A stretch of DNA of 64,000 bases from an uncultured Paracoccaceae bacterium (GCA_937146765.1 CAKZRP010000080.1:186001-250000), one strand, 5' to 3'; shown: positions 27,054 to 36,635, counted from the stretch's first letter. Notes: generated by a model from the letters alone, not told the origin. Numbers and translations are program-made.

Positions 27054-29471
27054 CTATTCGACGTGCTGAAGGGCCCCGGCATCGGCGCGGGTGGGACGCC
27101 ATTGACCCGCCGCATCATATTGGAACGGAGCCTCGCTATATCCGGCGAGCCACGCCCGAACGGGAGAGGCTGCGGACAGGCGATAATCCGGCAGGGTGAT
27201 CTCGGGCAGCACCCCTGCTCCAAGGCTGACGGGCCTTTCTGGATCGAGGAACAGTGGATCCTGCGGGGTGGTGAAATTGGCATTCCCCAGGACGGTGAAC
27301 CCCGGAACCGCGCCAAAGTCATCGGTGACCTTGACTGCCCCGGTGTTGCGCCAGACCAGATTGCCGATCATCTCGAACCCAGAGACCACCGAGGCCGCCA
27401 GCCAGTCGGGATTGCTCCAATCGACCATGCGGATCTCGTCGCGATACTCCTGATCCTGCCCGCAGTTCACCACCGTGTTGAACCGCACGGATATGTTTTC
27501 GATCCGCCCACTCGGGCAGTCGAGCGGATGGGCATAAAACAGCATCCCATAGCGCTCCATATCGAAGATCACGTTGTTCCAGATCCGGATATTGCGCAGG
27601 CGCATCTGGAAATCGCTGAGATCGGCGGGAGGATTGGCGCCGTCATAATCCGCCTCCCGCGCCAACACGAGCCCGTTGCGGCAGCCCCAGATCAGATTGT
27701 CGTGAATGTCCAGATCCTCGACAAAGCGGCGGTCTGAATCGATGTAGATCCCGTGATTGACACAGTTCCAGATCCGGTTGAAGCGGATCGCGCCGCCGGT
27801 GCCGCCGCCCTTGTAGTCGATGCCATATTGCAGCGTGTCATGGACGTCGTTCCATTCGCTGACCACGTTGCGGTAGGCACAGCAGACGGTGATCGCCTCG
27901 TTGGCGCCGCCGGGGTTCCCGTCCACATTGGTGAAATCCTGATTGTAGTCGTTCACCACATTGGTCTCGGACACGTCATTGCGGCGGATGAGGACGTTCT
28001 CGATCCGCACCACCTCGGTGGCGGCATTGCCAATGCCGAGACGTTTGTCCGGGTAAAAGCCGCAGACCATGATCCCCGAGGAGCCCGTGCGCCGGATCAG
28101 GTTGCCCGCCACCAGATGGCCCCCGTAGATCGGAGGCGGCCCCTGATCCAGGGCCGGCTCCTGCCCCCGCAGCAGGATGCCTTCCTTCTTGGTGTCCTGC
28201 ACGGTGAGGTTGGAGACCTCGACGAAATCCACCTCGGCCACATGGACCCCGTAATAGTTCCCGCTGGCGCGTGCCGTCACAAGGTCATGGCCGATGATCA
28301 CCGGCAGGTGCTCTTCGCCCGGCAGGGTCGTGATCTGAAAGCGCTCCGCTTCGGAATGCCCCGGGACCGTTGCCACAAAGGCCGGAAAGCTACCCGCGCG
28401 CAAGTAAAGCGTCTCGGCCGCCGAGCAGAAGGCCAGCGCATGGGCGGGCGTGCGAAAGGGAGCTTCGGGCGCGCCGGTGCCGGTGACGTCGCTGCCGCCC
28501 CCCGCCACATGCCAGAGCCCCGGCAAGGGCGCCATGGCCTGCGCCGAATAACGGGCCTCGCCCACGGCGATCTCGACCGCAACCGCACGACCTTCACCTG
28601 TGCGCCGCAGGGACACAAACCCAAAGGTGAATTCGCCGGAAAGCCGGAACAGAATGTCACGGGCCGCTGTGTCGGTATCGACGCGCAGGGTCACCCGATG
28701 ACGCCCGACGGTTCTGGGCAGATCCTGGTAGTCAAAAGGACTATCGCGATCCGGCACGAAGAAGGACGTCACGTTCCGCGCCGCAAGGATCTCATAGCGA
28801 AGCTCGAAGGTCTCGCCCGGCACAAGGGTGCCACCCGGAACAAGTGCCATCACCGGAGCAGCCGCCTGTCCGGTAAGATGTCCGGGATCCACGCTGGCGG
28901 CCCATTCCCGCGCAGAAGACAGATCCAGGGTCCAATCCGCCTTGTAAAGGCTGACCGATCCCACCGTGATTTGACCGCTTGCGCGGATCAGTTCCACCGT
29001 GCCCGTACCGGCAAACCCGTCCTCCACCTCGATCAGCTGGGCGTGGGAACCTGGACCGGAGGGCAAAGGGTTCTGGCTGTTCGGGAAAGGTGACCCCGCC
29101 GCGATGAAGGGATAGGCGCCCGCGCTCTGGCCAGTGATGGTATATTGCAGCAGATATCTGTCGCCCGGACGCAGGCTCTGGGCGGCCACCCGCGCCAGCA
29201 CGCCACCATTGGCCACGCTGCGTGGAAACTGCGTGCCGCTCACCAGATCCGGGCTCTGGGCGACAATATCGCCAAGCCGGCTGACACCATCCAAGCTAAG
29301 GGTCGTTACACTCACCGGACCGCTGAGGTCTGCAGGCAGGTCGTGCAGGCGCAGGCGCAGAGCCTGCTGGACGGGGGCAAAGGAAATGGGATCCGAACCC
29401 GTCCCCGCAGGGGACAGTGCAAGAGCCTCTGTCAGGGCTGCTGCTGTCGTAAACGAGCCATTGGCTGTCAT
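27054..29471 (-). CDS. Right-handed parallel beta-helix protein
   Basis: The 805-residue protein has an N-terminal part of about 370 residues with two beta-sandwich-like segments, each ending in a similar pattern (ITVGSVSLYKADW; FTFGFVSLRRTGE). A parallel beta-helix region follows from about 390 to 760, with repeated short turns such as IENVLIRRNDVS, IRFNRIWNCVNHGIYI and LDIHDNLIWG. The helix resembles polysaccharide lyases and glycan-binding proteins, but no catalytic motif was identified. No signal peptide is seen at the start chosen from AGGAGA; a longer frame adds 64 poor-quality residues. It might leave by a non-Sec route. Function unknown. Confidence 0.75.
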   Translation of the reverse strand: MTANGSFTTAAALTEALALSPAGTGSDPISFAPVQQALRLRLHDLPADLSGPVSVTTLSLDGVSRLGDIVAQSPDLVSGTQFPRSVANGGVLARVAAQSLRPGDRYLLQYTITGQSAGAYPFIAAGSPFPNSQNPLPSGPGSHAQLIEVEDGFAGTGTVELIRASGQITVGSVSLYKADWTLDLSSAREWAASVDPGHLTGQAAAPVMALVPGGTLVPGETFELRYEILAARNVTSFFVPDRDSPFDYQDLPRTVGRHRVTLRVDTDTAARDILFRLSGEFTFGFVSLRRTGEGRAVAVEIAVGEARYSAQAMAPLPGLWHVAGGGSDVTGTGAPEAPFRTPAHALAFCSAAETLYLRAGSFPAFVATVPGHSEAERFQITTLPGEEHLPVIIGHDLVTARASGNYYGVHVAEVDFVEVSNLTVQDTKKEGILLRGQEPALDQGPPPIYGGHLVAGNLIRRTGSSGIMVCGFYPDKRLGIGNAATEVVRIENVLIRRNDVSETNVVNDYNQDFTNVDGNPGGANEAITVCCAYRNVVSEWNDVHDTLQYGIDYKGGGTGGAIRFNRIWNCVNHGIYIDSDRRFVEDLDIHDNLIWGCRNGLVLAREADYDGANPPADLSDFQMRLRNIRIWNNVIFDMERYGMLFYAHPLDCPSGRIENISVRFNTVVNCGQDQEYRDEIRMVDWSNPDWLAASVVSGFEMIGNLVWRNTGAVKVTDDFGAVPGFTVLGNANFTTPQDPLFLDPERPVSLGAGVLPEITLPDYRLSAASPVRAWLAGYSEAPFQYDAAGQWRPTRADAGALQHVE

Positions 29472-29811
29472 TGCGGTCTCCTGTTCTCGCTGTGGATTGT
29501 GCCTCTGGTGCCAGTCTGATTTCCGTCGGTCTTCGCTGGTCCGCTGCGGCATTTGCAGCCCTCCCCCGCAGGTGGGGCAAAGACGTACCGGGGGCCTCTC
29601 GTCGCAGGACCCTGTCAGCCTAACGGAAGGAAGTGGCACATCGGCGAACACCACGCCCTCCATGGTAACCCCTTGTCAACCTGAAGGTGAATTCGAGGAA
29701 TCTCAGGCTGTTTCCAGCCGCTTGCAGCGGTGGCGACGACAAAAAACCGCCGCTCCGATGGTTCGGAACGGCGGTCAACGGGCAGCGGGAGAAAACCGCG
29801 CGATCCGGCAG
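29472..29811. other. Intergenic region between beta-helix gene and ribitol operon
   Basis: About 340 bases hold the terminator of the ribitol operon at 29741-29775 and, beyond it, the presumed promoter region of the beta-helix gene. The 64-codon upstream extension of the beta-helix frame runs through it but lacks support. Nothing else was recognised. Confidence 0.5.
29741..29775 (-). terminator. Intrinsic terminator of the ribitol operon
   Basis: On the minus strand ACCGCCGTTCCGA and TCGGAGCGGCGGT pair around ACCA and are followed by TTTTTTG, 37 bases past the kinase stop. Confidence 0.92.
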
Positions 29812-31440
29812 CTAGACCGAGACGGCCCGGCGTGCCACCTGTTGCAGGGCCTTGAAGATCTCATATCTCTGCAGATGCAGGCCCGCGACCTCGCCCCCCG
29901 CAGGCGCATAGCTGGCGGAACAGCGAGTCATCGCCGCCATGGCTTGCGGGATATCGAAAAAACGCCCAGCCGCCACCGCGCCGAGCAAGGCAGATCCCAG
30001 CAGCACCGGCTCCGCAGTTTCCGGTGCGGCCACATCAAGCCCGGTGGCATCTGCCAGCACCTGCCGGATCAGGGCGCTGCGCCCGGCCCCGCCGCTGATG
30101 ACGATACGGCGCACCGGCGCGCCCGCGTCGCATTGCGCCTCGATGATCTGGCGCAGCCCGTAACCGATACCGCAAAGACCTGCGACATAAAGCGAAAGCA
30201 GACTGTCCAGCCCCTGATCCATGCCGAGACCCGCAACCACCGCCCGCGTGTGCGGATCGGCAAAGGGAGCGCGGTTGCCCAGAAACTCCGGCACCACGTG
30301 AACCCCGCGCGCAAGGCTGGTCGGGTCGGTGCCATCCCCAAGACGGGCTTCGGCCTCACCCGCCAGCCAATCCGGCAGGGACAGACCCTGCTCCCGCGCC
30401 TGTTCGCGCGCAAGGGCGGCGTGCGGGTGCAGGGCCAGAAGCGCCTCCATCGCCGCGCCCGCCGCGGATTGCCCCCCCTCGTTGAGCCAGAGCCCGGGAA
30501 CCATGGCCGAGTAATAGGGTCCCCAGACACCGGGGACAAAGACCGGTTTCTCGGTGCTGGTCATGGTGCAGGAGGAGGTGCCGAACACATAGGCGAGGCT
30601 CGCCGTGGCACCACCTCCGTCGCGGGCGCCGACAGAGCCGATGCCGCCGGCATGGGCGTCGATGAGCCCTGCCGAAACCGGGGTGCCGACGGGCAGCCCG
30701 AGCTCTGCCGCCGCCTCCGGCGTGAGGCCGGTCCCCAGCGCGGCCCCGGCCGGAACCACTTTGGCACCGATGCGCGCGAAATCCCTCTCGGTCAGATCGC
30801 CGAGGCCGATGGCGCGGAAATACTCCGCATCCCAGCGCCCCTCATGGGCGAGATAGGTCCATTTGCAGGTCACGGTGCAGACCGAACGCGCCAGATCGCC
30901 ACTGGCCTTCCAGGTGAGAAAATCGGTGAGATCCATGAACTGCCAGGCCGCGGCATAGACCTCGGGGCGCTGCTCCTTCAGCCAGAGGAGCTTTGGCGTT
31001 TCCATCTCCGGCGAGATCCGCCCGCCCACATAGTCCAGCACCGCATGGCCGCCGGCATTGATGCGGTCAGTCTGTTCGAGCGCGCGGTGATCCATCCAGA
31101 CGATGATATTGCGGTCCGGCCGGTCCGCCGCGCCCACCGGCAGCGGGGTGCCACCCGGCCCCAGCACCACCAGCGAACAGGTGGCGTCAAAGCCGATCCC
31201 GGCGATCTGGCCGCCATTGATCCCGGCGGCGGCCAGGGCACCGCGACAGGCGCTGACCACGGCCTGCCAGATCTCCGTGCTGGATTGCTCGACCAGGGTG
31301 GCCCCCTCGCGATAGAGCTGAATGGCGGCTTTTTCGGTGCCGCAAAGCACCCCTTCGGCGCTGAAGACCCCGGCCCGGGCGCTGCCGGTCCCGACGTCCA
31401 CCCCGAGGAAATAGGCGCTTTTCAGGCTTGCATCGGTCAT
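29812..31440 (-). CDS. FGGY-family carbohydrate kinase, likely D-ribulokinase
   Basis: The 542-residue protein has the two-domain FGGY kinase fold. The N-terminal phosphate motif reads FLGVDVGTGSARAGVF, a conserved segment reads IVWMDHRA, and the adenosine-site segment is VRRIVISGGAGRSALIRQVLAD. The length matches the D-ribulose kinase branch (about 540). It is the last gene of an operon containing ribitol dehydrogenase, whose product is D-ribulose. Phosphorylation to D-ribulose 5-phosphate is thus the logical step. Substrate assignment rests mainly on this context. Spacing to the dehydrogenase is 22 bases. Confidence 0.85.
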   Translation of the reverse strand: MTDASLKSAYFLGVDVGTGSARAGVFSAEGVLCGTEKAAIQLYREGATLVEQSSTEIWQAVVSACRGALAAAGINGGQIAGIGFDATCSLVVLGPGGTPLPVGAADRPDRNIIVWMDHRALEQTDRINAGGHAVLDYVGGRISPEMETPKLLWLKEQRPEVYAAAWQFMDLTDFLTWKASGDLARSVCTVTCKWTYLAHEGRWDAEYFRAIGLGDLTERDFARIGAKVVPAGAALGTGLTPEAAAELGLPVGTPVSAGLIDAHAGGIGSVGARDGGGATASLAYVFGTSSCTMTSTEKPVFVPGVWGPYYSAMVPGLWLNEGGQSAAGAAMEALLALHPHAALAREQAREQGLSLPDWLAGEAEARLGDGTDPTSLARGVHVVPEFLGNRAPFADPHTRAVVAGLGMDQGLDSLLSLYVAGLCGIGYGLRQIIEAQCDAGAPVRRIVISGGAGRSALIRQVLADATGLDVAAPETAEPVLLGSALLGAVAAGRFFDIPQAMAAMTRCSASYAPAGGEVAGLHLQRYEIFKALQQVARRAVSV

Positions 31441-31462
31441 CTCTGCACCTCTTGGCTCGCCA

Positions 31463-32185
31463 TCACAGATCGACGCTGTTGGGCAGGATCACCAGGTCCC
31501 GGATCACCACCCCCTTGGGGCGGGTGAGCATGAACAGAACGGCCTCGGCGACTTCACGCGGTTGCATCAGCGAGCCATTGGCGAGGGCCTCCTCCATCTT
31601 TTCCTTGGGCCAATCGTCGAGCAGAGCGGTCACCACCGGCCCAGGCAGCACCGCCCCCATGCGGATACCGTGCTGGGATACCTGGCGACGGGTGGCATGC
31701 AGGAAAGCCTGCACCGCGAATTTCGAGGCGGTATAGACCGGCTCCCAGACCACCGGCACCACGCCCGCGACAGAGCTGGTGAAGATCACATCGCCGCCCT
31801 TGCGCGCGATCATCGCCGGCAGAACCGCCTGAACGCTGCGGAATGCGGCATTGACGTTGAGGTTCAGCATCCGGTCCCAGGCATCGGGATCACCTTCGGC
31901 CGCCGCGCCACCGACATAGGCGCCGGCATTGGCATGGAAGATGTCGAGCGGGCCGACCAGCGCCTCGATCCGCGGCAGCATGGCAGAGACGGCAGGCCCG
32001 TCGAGAAGGTCGAGGACCAGAGGGAAAGCTCCCTCGCCCAGGTCCGCGCAGAGCGCCTCAAGCCGGTCGGCAGCGCGGTCGATCAGGACCACCTTCGCGC
32101 CTTCCTCGATCAGGATGCGGGCGCATTCCAGACCGATACCGGAGGCCGCACCGGTGATGGCAGCGGTTTTACCTTTGAGTTTCAT
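31463..32185 (-). CDS. rbtD: Ribitol 2-dehydrogenase
   Basis: This short-chain dehydrogenase oxidises ribitol to D-ribulose with NAD. The 240-residue protein has TGAASGIG near the N-terminus, the unusual FHANAGAY in place of NNAG, and YTASK at the active site. It ends LLDDWPKEKMEEALANGSLM...LVILPNSVDL. These stretches agree closely with the Klebsiella RbtD sequence as I remember it. It lies between the kinase and the ABC permease in one operon, which supports ribitol catabolism. Confidence 0.92.
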   Translation of the reverse strand: MKLKGKTAAITGAASGIGLECARILIEEGAKVVLIDRAADRLEALCADLGEGAFPLVLDLLDGPAVSAMLPRIEALVGPLDIFHANAGAYVGGAAAEGDPDAWDRMLNLNVNAAFRSVQAVLPAMIARKGGDVIFTSSVAGVVPVVWEPVYTASKFAVQAFLHATRRQVSQHGIRMGAVLPGPVVTALLDDWPKEKMEEALANGSLMQPREVAEAVLFMLTRPKGVVIRDLVILPNSVDL

Positions 32186-32208
32186 GAGCTTTTCCAGTCA
32201 GTAAGTGC

Positions 32209-33462
32209 TCAGGCGCGGCCATGGCTGGCGCGCGAGCGGCGGGCAAGGGAGTCAACGATCACGGCAATGGCAAGGACCGCCCCGGTGATCATGTAGCGCA
32301 GCGAGGAGCTGAGGTTGAGCAGCGTCAGCCCGTTGGAGATCGCCATGATCACGATCACCCCAAGGAGCGCCGACCAGGCCGAACCGCGGCCGCCAAACAG
32401 CGAGGTGCCGCCGATCACCGCAGCGGCGATGGCGTTGAGATTGACGTCGCCGGTCCCGGCCTGCTGGCTGGCGGAGGCCAGACGGGCGGCGGCAAAGACC
32501 CCGCCGAGCGCGGCCAGCATGGAGCAGACCACAAAGGCCGACATGCGGATGCGGAAGACATTGATCCCGGAACGGCGAGCCGCCTCGGCATTGCCGCCGA
32601 CGGCAAACATGGACCGGCCCCATTTTGTGCGGGTGAGCCCGTAGTTCAGCACCACCACCAACAGCACGAAGAGGCCAAACATCCACGGCACGCCCCGGCC
32701 CAGTTCGAGGTAATAGACGGCAAAAACCAGCGCGCCCGTCAGCAGCGCCGCCTTGACCAGTGCCACGCTCAGGCTGTCAGGGCTGAGATTGGCCGCGACA
32801 CGCTTGCGGTTGGTTTGCACCGCCCCCAGAAGCACCAGCAGACCGGGCAAAAGGGCCAGCAGATAGGACAGCGGGGCCGGCATGATCAGGATCTGACCAA
32901 AGCGCACCAGGGGCGAGGAGAACGGCAGGTTGATGGACCCGGTCGGCCCCAGGATATAAAGCTGCAGACCGAGGAGGGCCAGCAGACCCGCGAGGGTCGC
33001 CACAAAACTCGGCATCTCGAACCGGTTGCGGAACAGCCCGTAGATGACGCCGACGCTGGCGCCGGTGACCAGCACCGCAAGGATGGCCAGGCCCAGCGGC
33101 AGGCCGGAATGGACCCAGAGGACCCCGATCAAGGCCGAGGACAGCCCGCTCATCGAGCCGATGGAGAGGTCGATTTCGCCCAGCAGCAGCACGCAGACCA
33201 CACCAAGCGCGATCAGCCCCACGGCGGCGGCATCAAACAGCAGGTTCACCAGATTGTTGGGCGCGAGGAACACCGGGTTCAGCGAGGTGAACACGGTGGA
33301 GATCAGCAACAAACCCACGATCACCGGCAACATGCCGAGATCGCCGGCGCGCACCTGATCGAGGAATTTGCTCAGGGCGCCTCCCAGCCCGGCCTCGTGA
33401 CGGACACGGGCGTCGGCGCGGTCGAGTTTCGGGCTCGTCATGTCTTGCATCCCATGGGTCAT
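32209..33462 (-). CDS. Sugar ABC transporter permease, RbsC/XylH type
   Basis: The 417-residue inner membrane protein has about ten or more hydrophobic helices and the carbohydrate-uptake-2 family signature around AVIGGTSLFGGRGSAWSALLGV near residue 355. It is longer than RbsC (321) and closer to XylH in length. Its ATG overlaps the ATPase stop by ATGA. With the ATPase and binding protein it would import a pentitol, most simply ribitol. Confidence 0.93.
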   Translation of the reverse strand: MTHGMQDMTSPKLDRADARVRHEAGLGGALSKFLDQVRAGDLGMLPVIVGLLLISTVFTSLNPVFLAPNNLVNLLFDAAAVGLIALGVVCVLLLGEIDLSIGSMSGLSSALIGVLWVHSGLPLGLAILAVLVTGASVGVIYGLFRNRFEMPSFVATLAGLLALLGLQLYILGPTGSINLPFSSPLVRFGQILIMPAPLSYLLALLPGLLVLLGAVQTNRKRVAANLSPDSLSVALVKAALLTGALVFAVYYLELGRGVPWMFGLFVLLVVVLNYGLTRTKWGRSMFAVGGNAEAARRSGINVFRIRMSAFVVCSMLAALGGVFAAARLASASQQAGTGDVNLNAIAAAVIGGTSLFGGRGSAWSALLGVIVIMAISNGLTLLNLSSSLRYMITGAVLAIAVIVDSLARRSRASHGRA

Positions 33463-34265
33463 ATCGCGGCCTCCGCGTCCTGAAGCTTGCGCGCCGCGCG
33501 GCGCGACACCGAATTCTCGCTGGCACCGGTGATGGCGGCCACGAGGTCCTGCTGCGAGGTTTCAGCGGTGAAGACACCGTTGTTACGACCCAGCCGCAGG
33601 ACGACGATGCGATCCGCCACCGCGCGCACATCCTCCATGTTATGGGAGATCAGGATCACCCCGTGACCGCGATCCCGCACCCGCTCGATGAGGTTCAGAA
33701 CCTCGGCGGATTGCGCCACCCCCAATGCGGCGGTCGGCTCATCCAGCATGATGATATGGGGATCGAGCAGCAGCGAGCGGGCGATGGCGACGGTCTGGCG
33801 CTGGCCACCCGAGAGCGAGGCGATCGGCTCACGCACCGAGGGGATGCGTGCGGCCAGTTCCTGCAACAGGGTCCAGGCACGGACCTCCATCTGGATCTCG
33901 TCCAGCCGCCAGGGCGACAGCTCCTGTCCGAGAAAGAGGTTTGCCACCACGTCGAGGTTCTCGCAGAGGGCCAGGTCCTGAAAGACCGTGGCAATGCCCA
34001 TCTCCAGCGCCCGGCGCGGCGAATCCAGCGACACCGGCAGGCCGAGGTACTCGATGCTGCCCGAGGTCGGCTGATGCACCCCGGCCAGAACCTTGACGAG
34101 GGTGGATTTGCCGGCGCCATTGTCGCCCACCAGCGCCACCACCTCGCCAGCGTGCACATCAAGTTCGATATCCTCCAGCGCGGTCACCGCGCCGAACTGC
34201 TTTCCGACACCGCGCAAGCGCAGGATCAGCTCTCCCTTTGTCGGAGACATGTTGCTCTGTGTCAC
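33459..34265 (-). CDS. Sugar ABC transporter ATPase, single-domain
   Basis: The 268-residue ATPase has Walker A GDNGAGKST, signature LSGGQRQ, Walker B IIMLDEPTAALG and an H-loop ISHN. It has one nucleotide-binding domain, unlike RbsA or XylG, which have two, so it should act as a dimer. The start is taken as GTG at 34265 because AAGGAGG lies eight bases before it; the ATG at the far end of the frame lacks this. A second Met, five codons in, is also possible. Confidence 0.92.
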   Translation of the reverse strand: MTQSNMSPTKGELILRLRGVGKQFGAVTALEDIELDVHAGEVVALVGDNGAGKSTLVKVLAGVHQPTSGSIEYLGLPVSLDSPRRALEMGIATVFQDLALCENLDVVANLFLGQELSPWRLDEIQMEVRAWTLLQELAARIPSVREPIASLSGGQRQTVAIARSLLLDPHIIMLDEPTAALGVAQSAEVLNLIERVRDRGHGVILISHNMEDVRAVADRIVVLRLGRNNGVFTAETSQQDLVAAITGASENSVSRRAARKLQDAEAAI

Positions 34266-34333
34266 TTGGACCCCCTCCTTCCCGTCTGACCGGGTCACGG
34301 CGCAGGCTTGCCCCGCGCCGTGACCCCGATGGC

Positions 34334-35371
34334 TTATTCGATGCCCAGTTTGGCACAGGCCTCGGCATATTCTGCCGTACAGACATCCGCTGCGCTCTGG
34401 ATTCCGGCATCAAAGATCAGCTCCTTGATGTTGGCCTGTGTCACCACCGCAGGCACAAACAGCTGCGACGGCGTGTTGTAGAGCGTCGTGGTGGCTTCCG
34501 GGGTCTCGCCCTTCAGGAGCTGCACCGCCACTTCGGCGGCGGCGGCGGCCACGATCTCGGAGGGTTTGGAGATGGTGTTGTACTGGTCGCCCGCAATGAT
34601 CAGCTGCAGCGCCGCGATGGTGGCGTCATTGCCGGTCACGGGCGGCAAGGGGCTCGCCCCGGCGGCCTTCAGCGCCGCAATGGCGCCACCGCCGGTGCCG
34701 TCATTGGCCGCCACGATGCCGGTGATGTCGCCGCCGAAGCGGGTGATCTGACCGGCGGCCCATTCCTGCGCCTTGGGCGGTGCCCAGTCCGGCGTGTCAA
34801 ATTCCGAGAGGGTCTTGTAGGGCGAGGCATCCAGCGCCCGGTCGATCCCGTCCCGGATCAGCCCGGCTGCCGCATCGGTCGGCGAGCCGTTGATCTGCAG
34901 CACCCCTGCCCCTTCGGCGACGCCACTGGCCTTCAGATGCTCCACCAGCGATTGGGCAATCGCATAACCGATGCCTTCATTGTCGAAGGAGACATAGAAA
35001 TCAGCTGGAGAATCCGGGATCGGCCGGTCATAGGCAATCACCTTCACACCCTGGGCATGGGCGATTTCCACCATCGCCGCCGCCGCTGCGGAATCCACCG
35101 GATCCAGAACGATCACACTGGCACCCTGGGCGATCACGGAATTGAACTGCTGCTGTTGCAGCGCCACATCGGCATTGCCGTTCTGGTAGATCAGCGTGCA
35201 GTCAGCACAGAGCGCCGCCATCGCCGCTTCAAAGCCCGGCCAGTCGTGCTCCTCATAGCGGGTCGATGCCTGATCCGGCATCAGAAAGGCGACGGTATCG
35301 GCAGTCGCCACAGTCGCGGCCAGCGTCACCAGGGCTGCGGATGTCGCAAGAAGTTTCGTTTTCAGGGTCAT
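34334..35371 (-). CDS. Sugar ABC transporter substrate-binding protein
   Basis: The 345-residue periplasmic protein starts MTLKTKLLATSAALVTLAATVATA, a signal peptide, and continues with a periplasmic-binding type 1 fold (VIVLDPVDSAAAAAMVEIAHAQGVKVIAYDRPI; VAANDGTGGGAIAALKAAG) of the ribose/xylose class. GGAGGAGAC precedes this ATG, so a 24-codon upstream extension is rejected. It is the first gene of the ribitol operon. Ribitol or a related pentitol is the likely ligand from context. Confidence 0.92.
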   Translation of the reverse strand: MTLKTKLLATSAALVTLAATVATADTVAFLMPDQASTRYEEHDWPGFEAAMAALCADCTLIYQNGNADVALQQQQFNSVIAQGASVIVLDPVDSAAAAAMVEIAHAQGVKVIAYDRPIPDSPADFYVSFDNEGIGYAIAQSLVEHLKASGVAEGAGVLQINGSPTDAAAGLIRDGIDRALDASPYKTLSEFDTPDWAPPKAQEWAAGQITRFGGDITGIVAANDGTGGGAIAALKAAGASPLPPVTGNDATIAALQLIIAGDQYNTISKPSEIVAAAAAEVAVQLLKGETPEATTTLYNTPSQLFVPAVVTQANIKELIFDAGIQSAADVCTAEYAEACAKLGIE

Positions 35372-35536
35372 GTCAGTCTCCTCCATATCAGACCAGCGCG
35401 CGCGGTCGGCGATCGTGTATTGGCCACCCCGTCCCGCCCGCATTTTGCGGCAGGGTCAGGGTCCCGGACCGTTCGGCTCCTCCACCCGATGGGCCCGACC
35501 TTCGTGCGCAACCGATCGGCTCACGCTCACGCTGAA

Positions 35537-35556
35537 TTGCTCAATCGATTGCGCAA
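35537..35556. promoter_or_regulatory. LacI-family operator 1
   Basis: TTGCTCAATCGATTGCGCAA is a 20-base palindrome with one mismatched pair and the central CG typical of LacI/GalR operators. It covers the predicted start point of the ribitol operon transcript. Confidence 0.7.
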
Positions 35557-35585
35557 AATGTGCTTCATCGATTGAGGTTTGTCAA
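35557..35585 (-). promoter_or_regulatory. Ribitol operon promoter with second operator
   Basis: On the minus strand a perfect TTGACA (35580-35585) is followed after 17 bases by CACATT (35557-35562). A partial second operator, CATCGATTG, is centred at 35569/35570 in the spacer, 23 bases from the centre of operator 1. Binding of the divergent LacI regulator at both would block the polymerase. Confidence 0.6.
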
Positions 35586-35636
35586 TCAACCACAAATCTG
35601 CTTAGTTTCGCAGGGCAGATCCCGAGGAAGGCGCGC

Positions 35637-36635
35637 GTGGATAAAGACAGGAAAAGAAAGACGATTTACGATCTTGCGGTCCTCGCCGAGGCCTCCCCCA
35701 GCGCGGTGAGCTCGGTGCTCAATGGCACCTGGGAGAAACGTCGAATCAGCAAGAAGCTGGCAACCAAGGTGCTGCGCATCGCCGAGGAACAGGGCTATCA
35801 CCTCAACGCCCAGGCCAGCCTGTTGCGGCGCGACCGGTCCAATATCGTTGGAATGATCGTCCCGAAGTATGACAACCGGTACTTTGGCGAAATTGCCGAG
35901 CAGTTCGAAGCCAAGGCCCGTGCCCGCGGGATGTTCCCGGTCATCACCTGTACCCAGAGGGATCCGGACCTCGAATTCGAGGCCGCCAAGGAACTGGTCG
36001 CCTATCAGGTGGAATGCCTGATCTCCACCGGGGCGACCGACCCGGACCGTATTGCCGCCTTCTGCCGTGCCGCAGGAGTGCAGGCGCTGAACCTCGATTT
36101 GCCCGGTCAGGACGCGCCCTCGGTGATTTCGGACAATTACACCGGGGCACGCGACCTCACCCGGCTCATACTCGACCGGTGCCAGTCCGACCTTGGCTGG
36201 CATGGCGCGTTGCGCTTTGTCGGCGGCCGTCTCAGCGATCACAATACCGCCGCCCGTCTGCGCGGTTTCCTCGACGCCCATGCCGCGCTGGGACTGACGG
36301 TGCCGGAGGCTTTCATTAAGGCCACCGGCTATTCCGCCAGCGCCGCCTGGAGCAGCCTGCAGGACTTTTCCCCTTCCGGCCCCGCGGGGATCTTCGTCAA
36401 CTCCACCATTTCGCTTGAAGGAGTGGTGCGCTGGCATAGCGAGCTTGGGAGTGAGGCCCGCCATGTCAGATATGGCTGTTTCGACTGGGATCCGTTTGGG
36501 AAATTCCTGCCCGGCAATGTCGGCATGGTGGAACAGGACGTGAGCGCCATGCTGGAGGAGTTGTTCACCCGCATCGGCACACCGCAGGCTGCTGGTGCGC
36601 CCACTCTCATTCCCTGCAAGCTGCGCGCCTTCTGA
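35637..36635 (+). CDS. LacI-family regulator of the ribitol operon
   Basis: The 332-residue protein has an N-terminal helix-turn-helix (TIYDLAVLAEASPSAVSSVLNG, with the hinge helix near residue 50) and a periplasmic-binding-like ligand domain. The start is a GTG with GAGGAAG six bases before it; the longer open frame crosses the operators and is not plausible. The recognition helix AVSSVLNG has Ala-Val-Ser in place of the commoner TVSRVLN. It is divergent from the transporter genes and close to LacI-type palindromes, so it probably represses the operon until a ribitol-derived inducer binds. Confidence 0.9.
   Translation: MDKDRKRKTIYDLAVLAEASPSAVSSVLNGTWEKRRISKKLATKVLRIAEEQGYHLNAQASLLRRDRSNIVGMIVPKYDNRYFGEIAEQFEAKARARGMFPVITCTQRDPDLEFEAAKELVAYQVECLISTGATDPDRIAAFCRAAGVQALNLDLPGQDAPSVISDNYTGARDLTRLILDRCQSDLGWHGALRFVGGRLSDHNTAARLRGFLDAHAALGLTVPEAFIKATGYSASAAWSSLQDFSPSGPAGIFVNSTISLEGVVRWHSELGSEARHVRYGCFDWDPFGKFLPGNVGMVEQDVSAMLEELFTRIGTPQAAGAPTLIPCKLRAF

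Noticed and set aside
27054..29663. Beta-helix protein as a prophage tail spike from a second element
   Set aside because: No phage genes or integrase lie nearby, and flanking genes are ordinary host genes, so a phage origin is unsupported.
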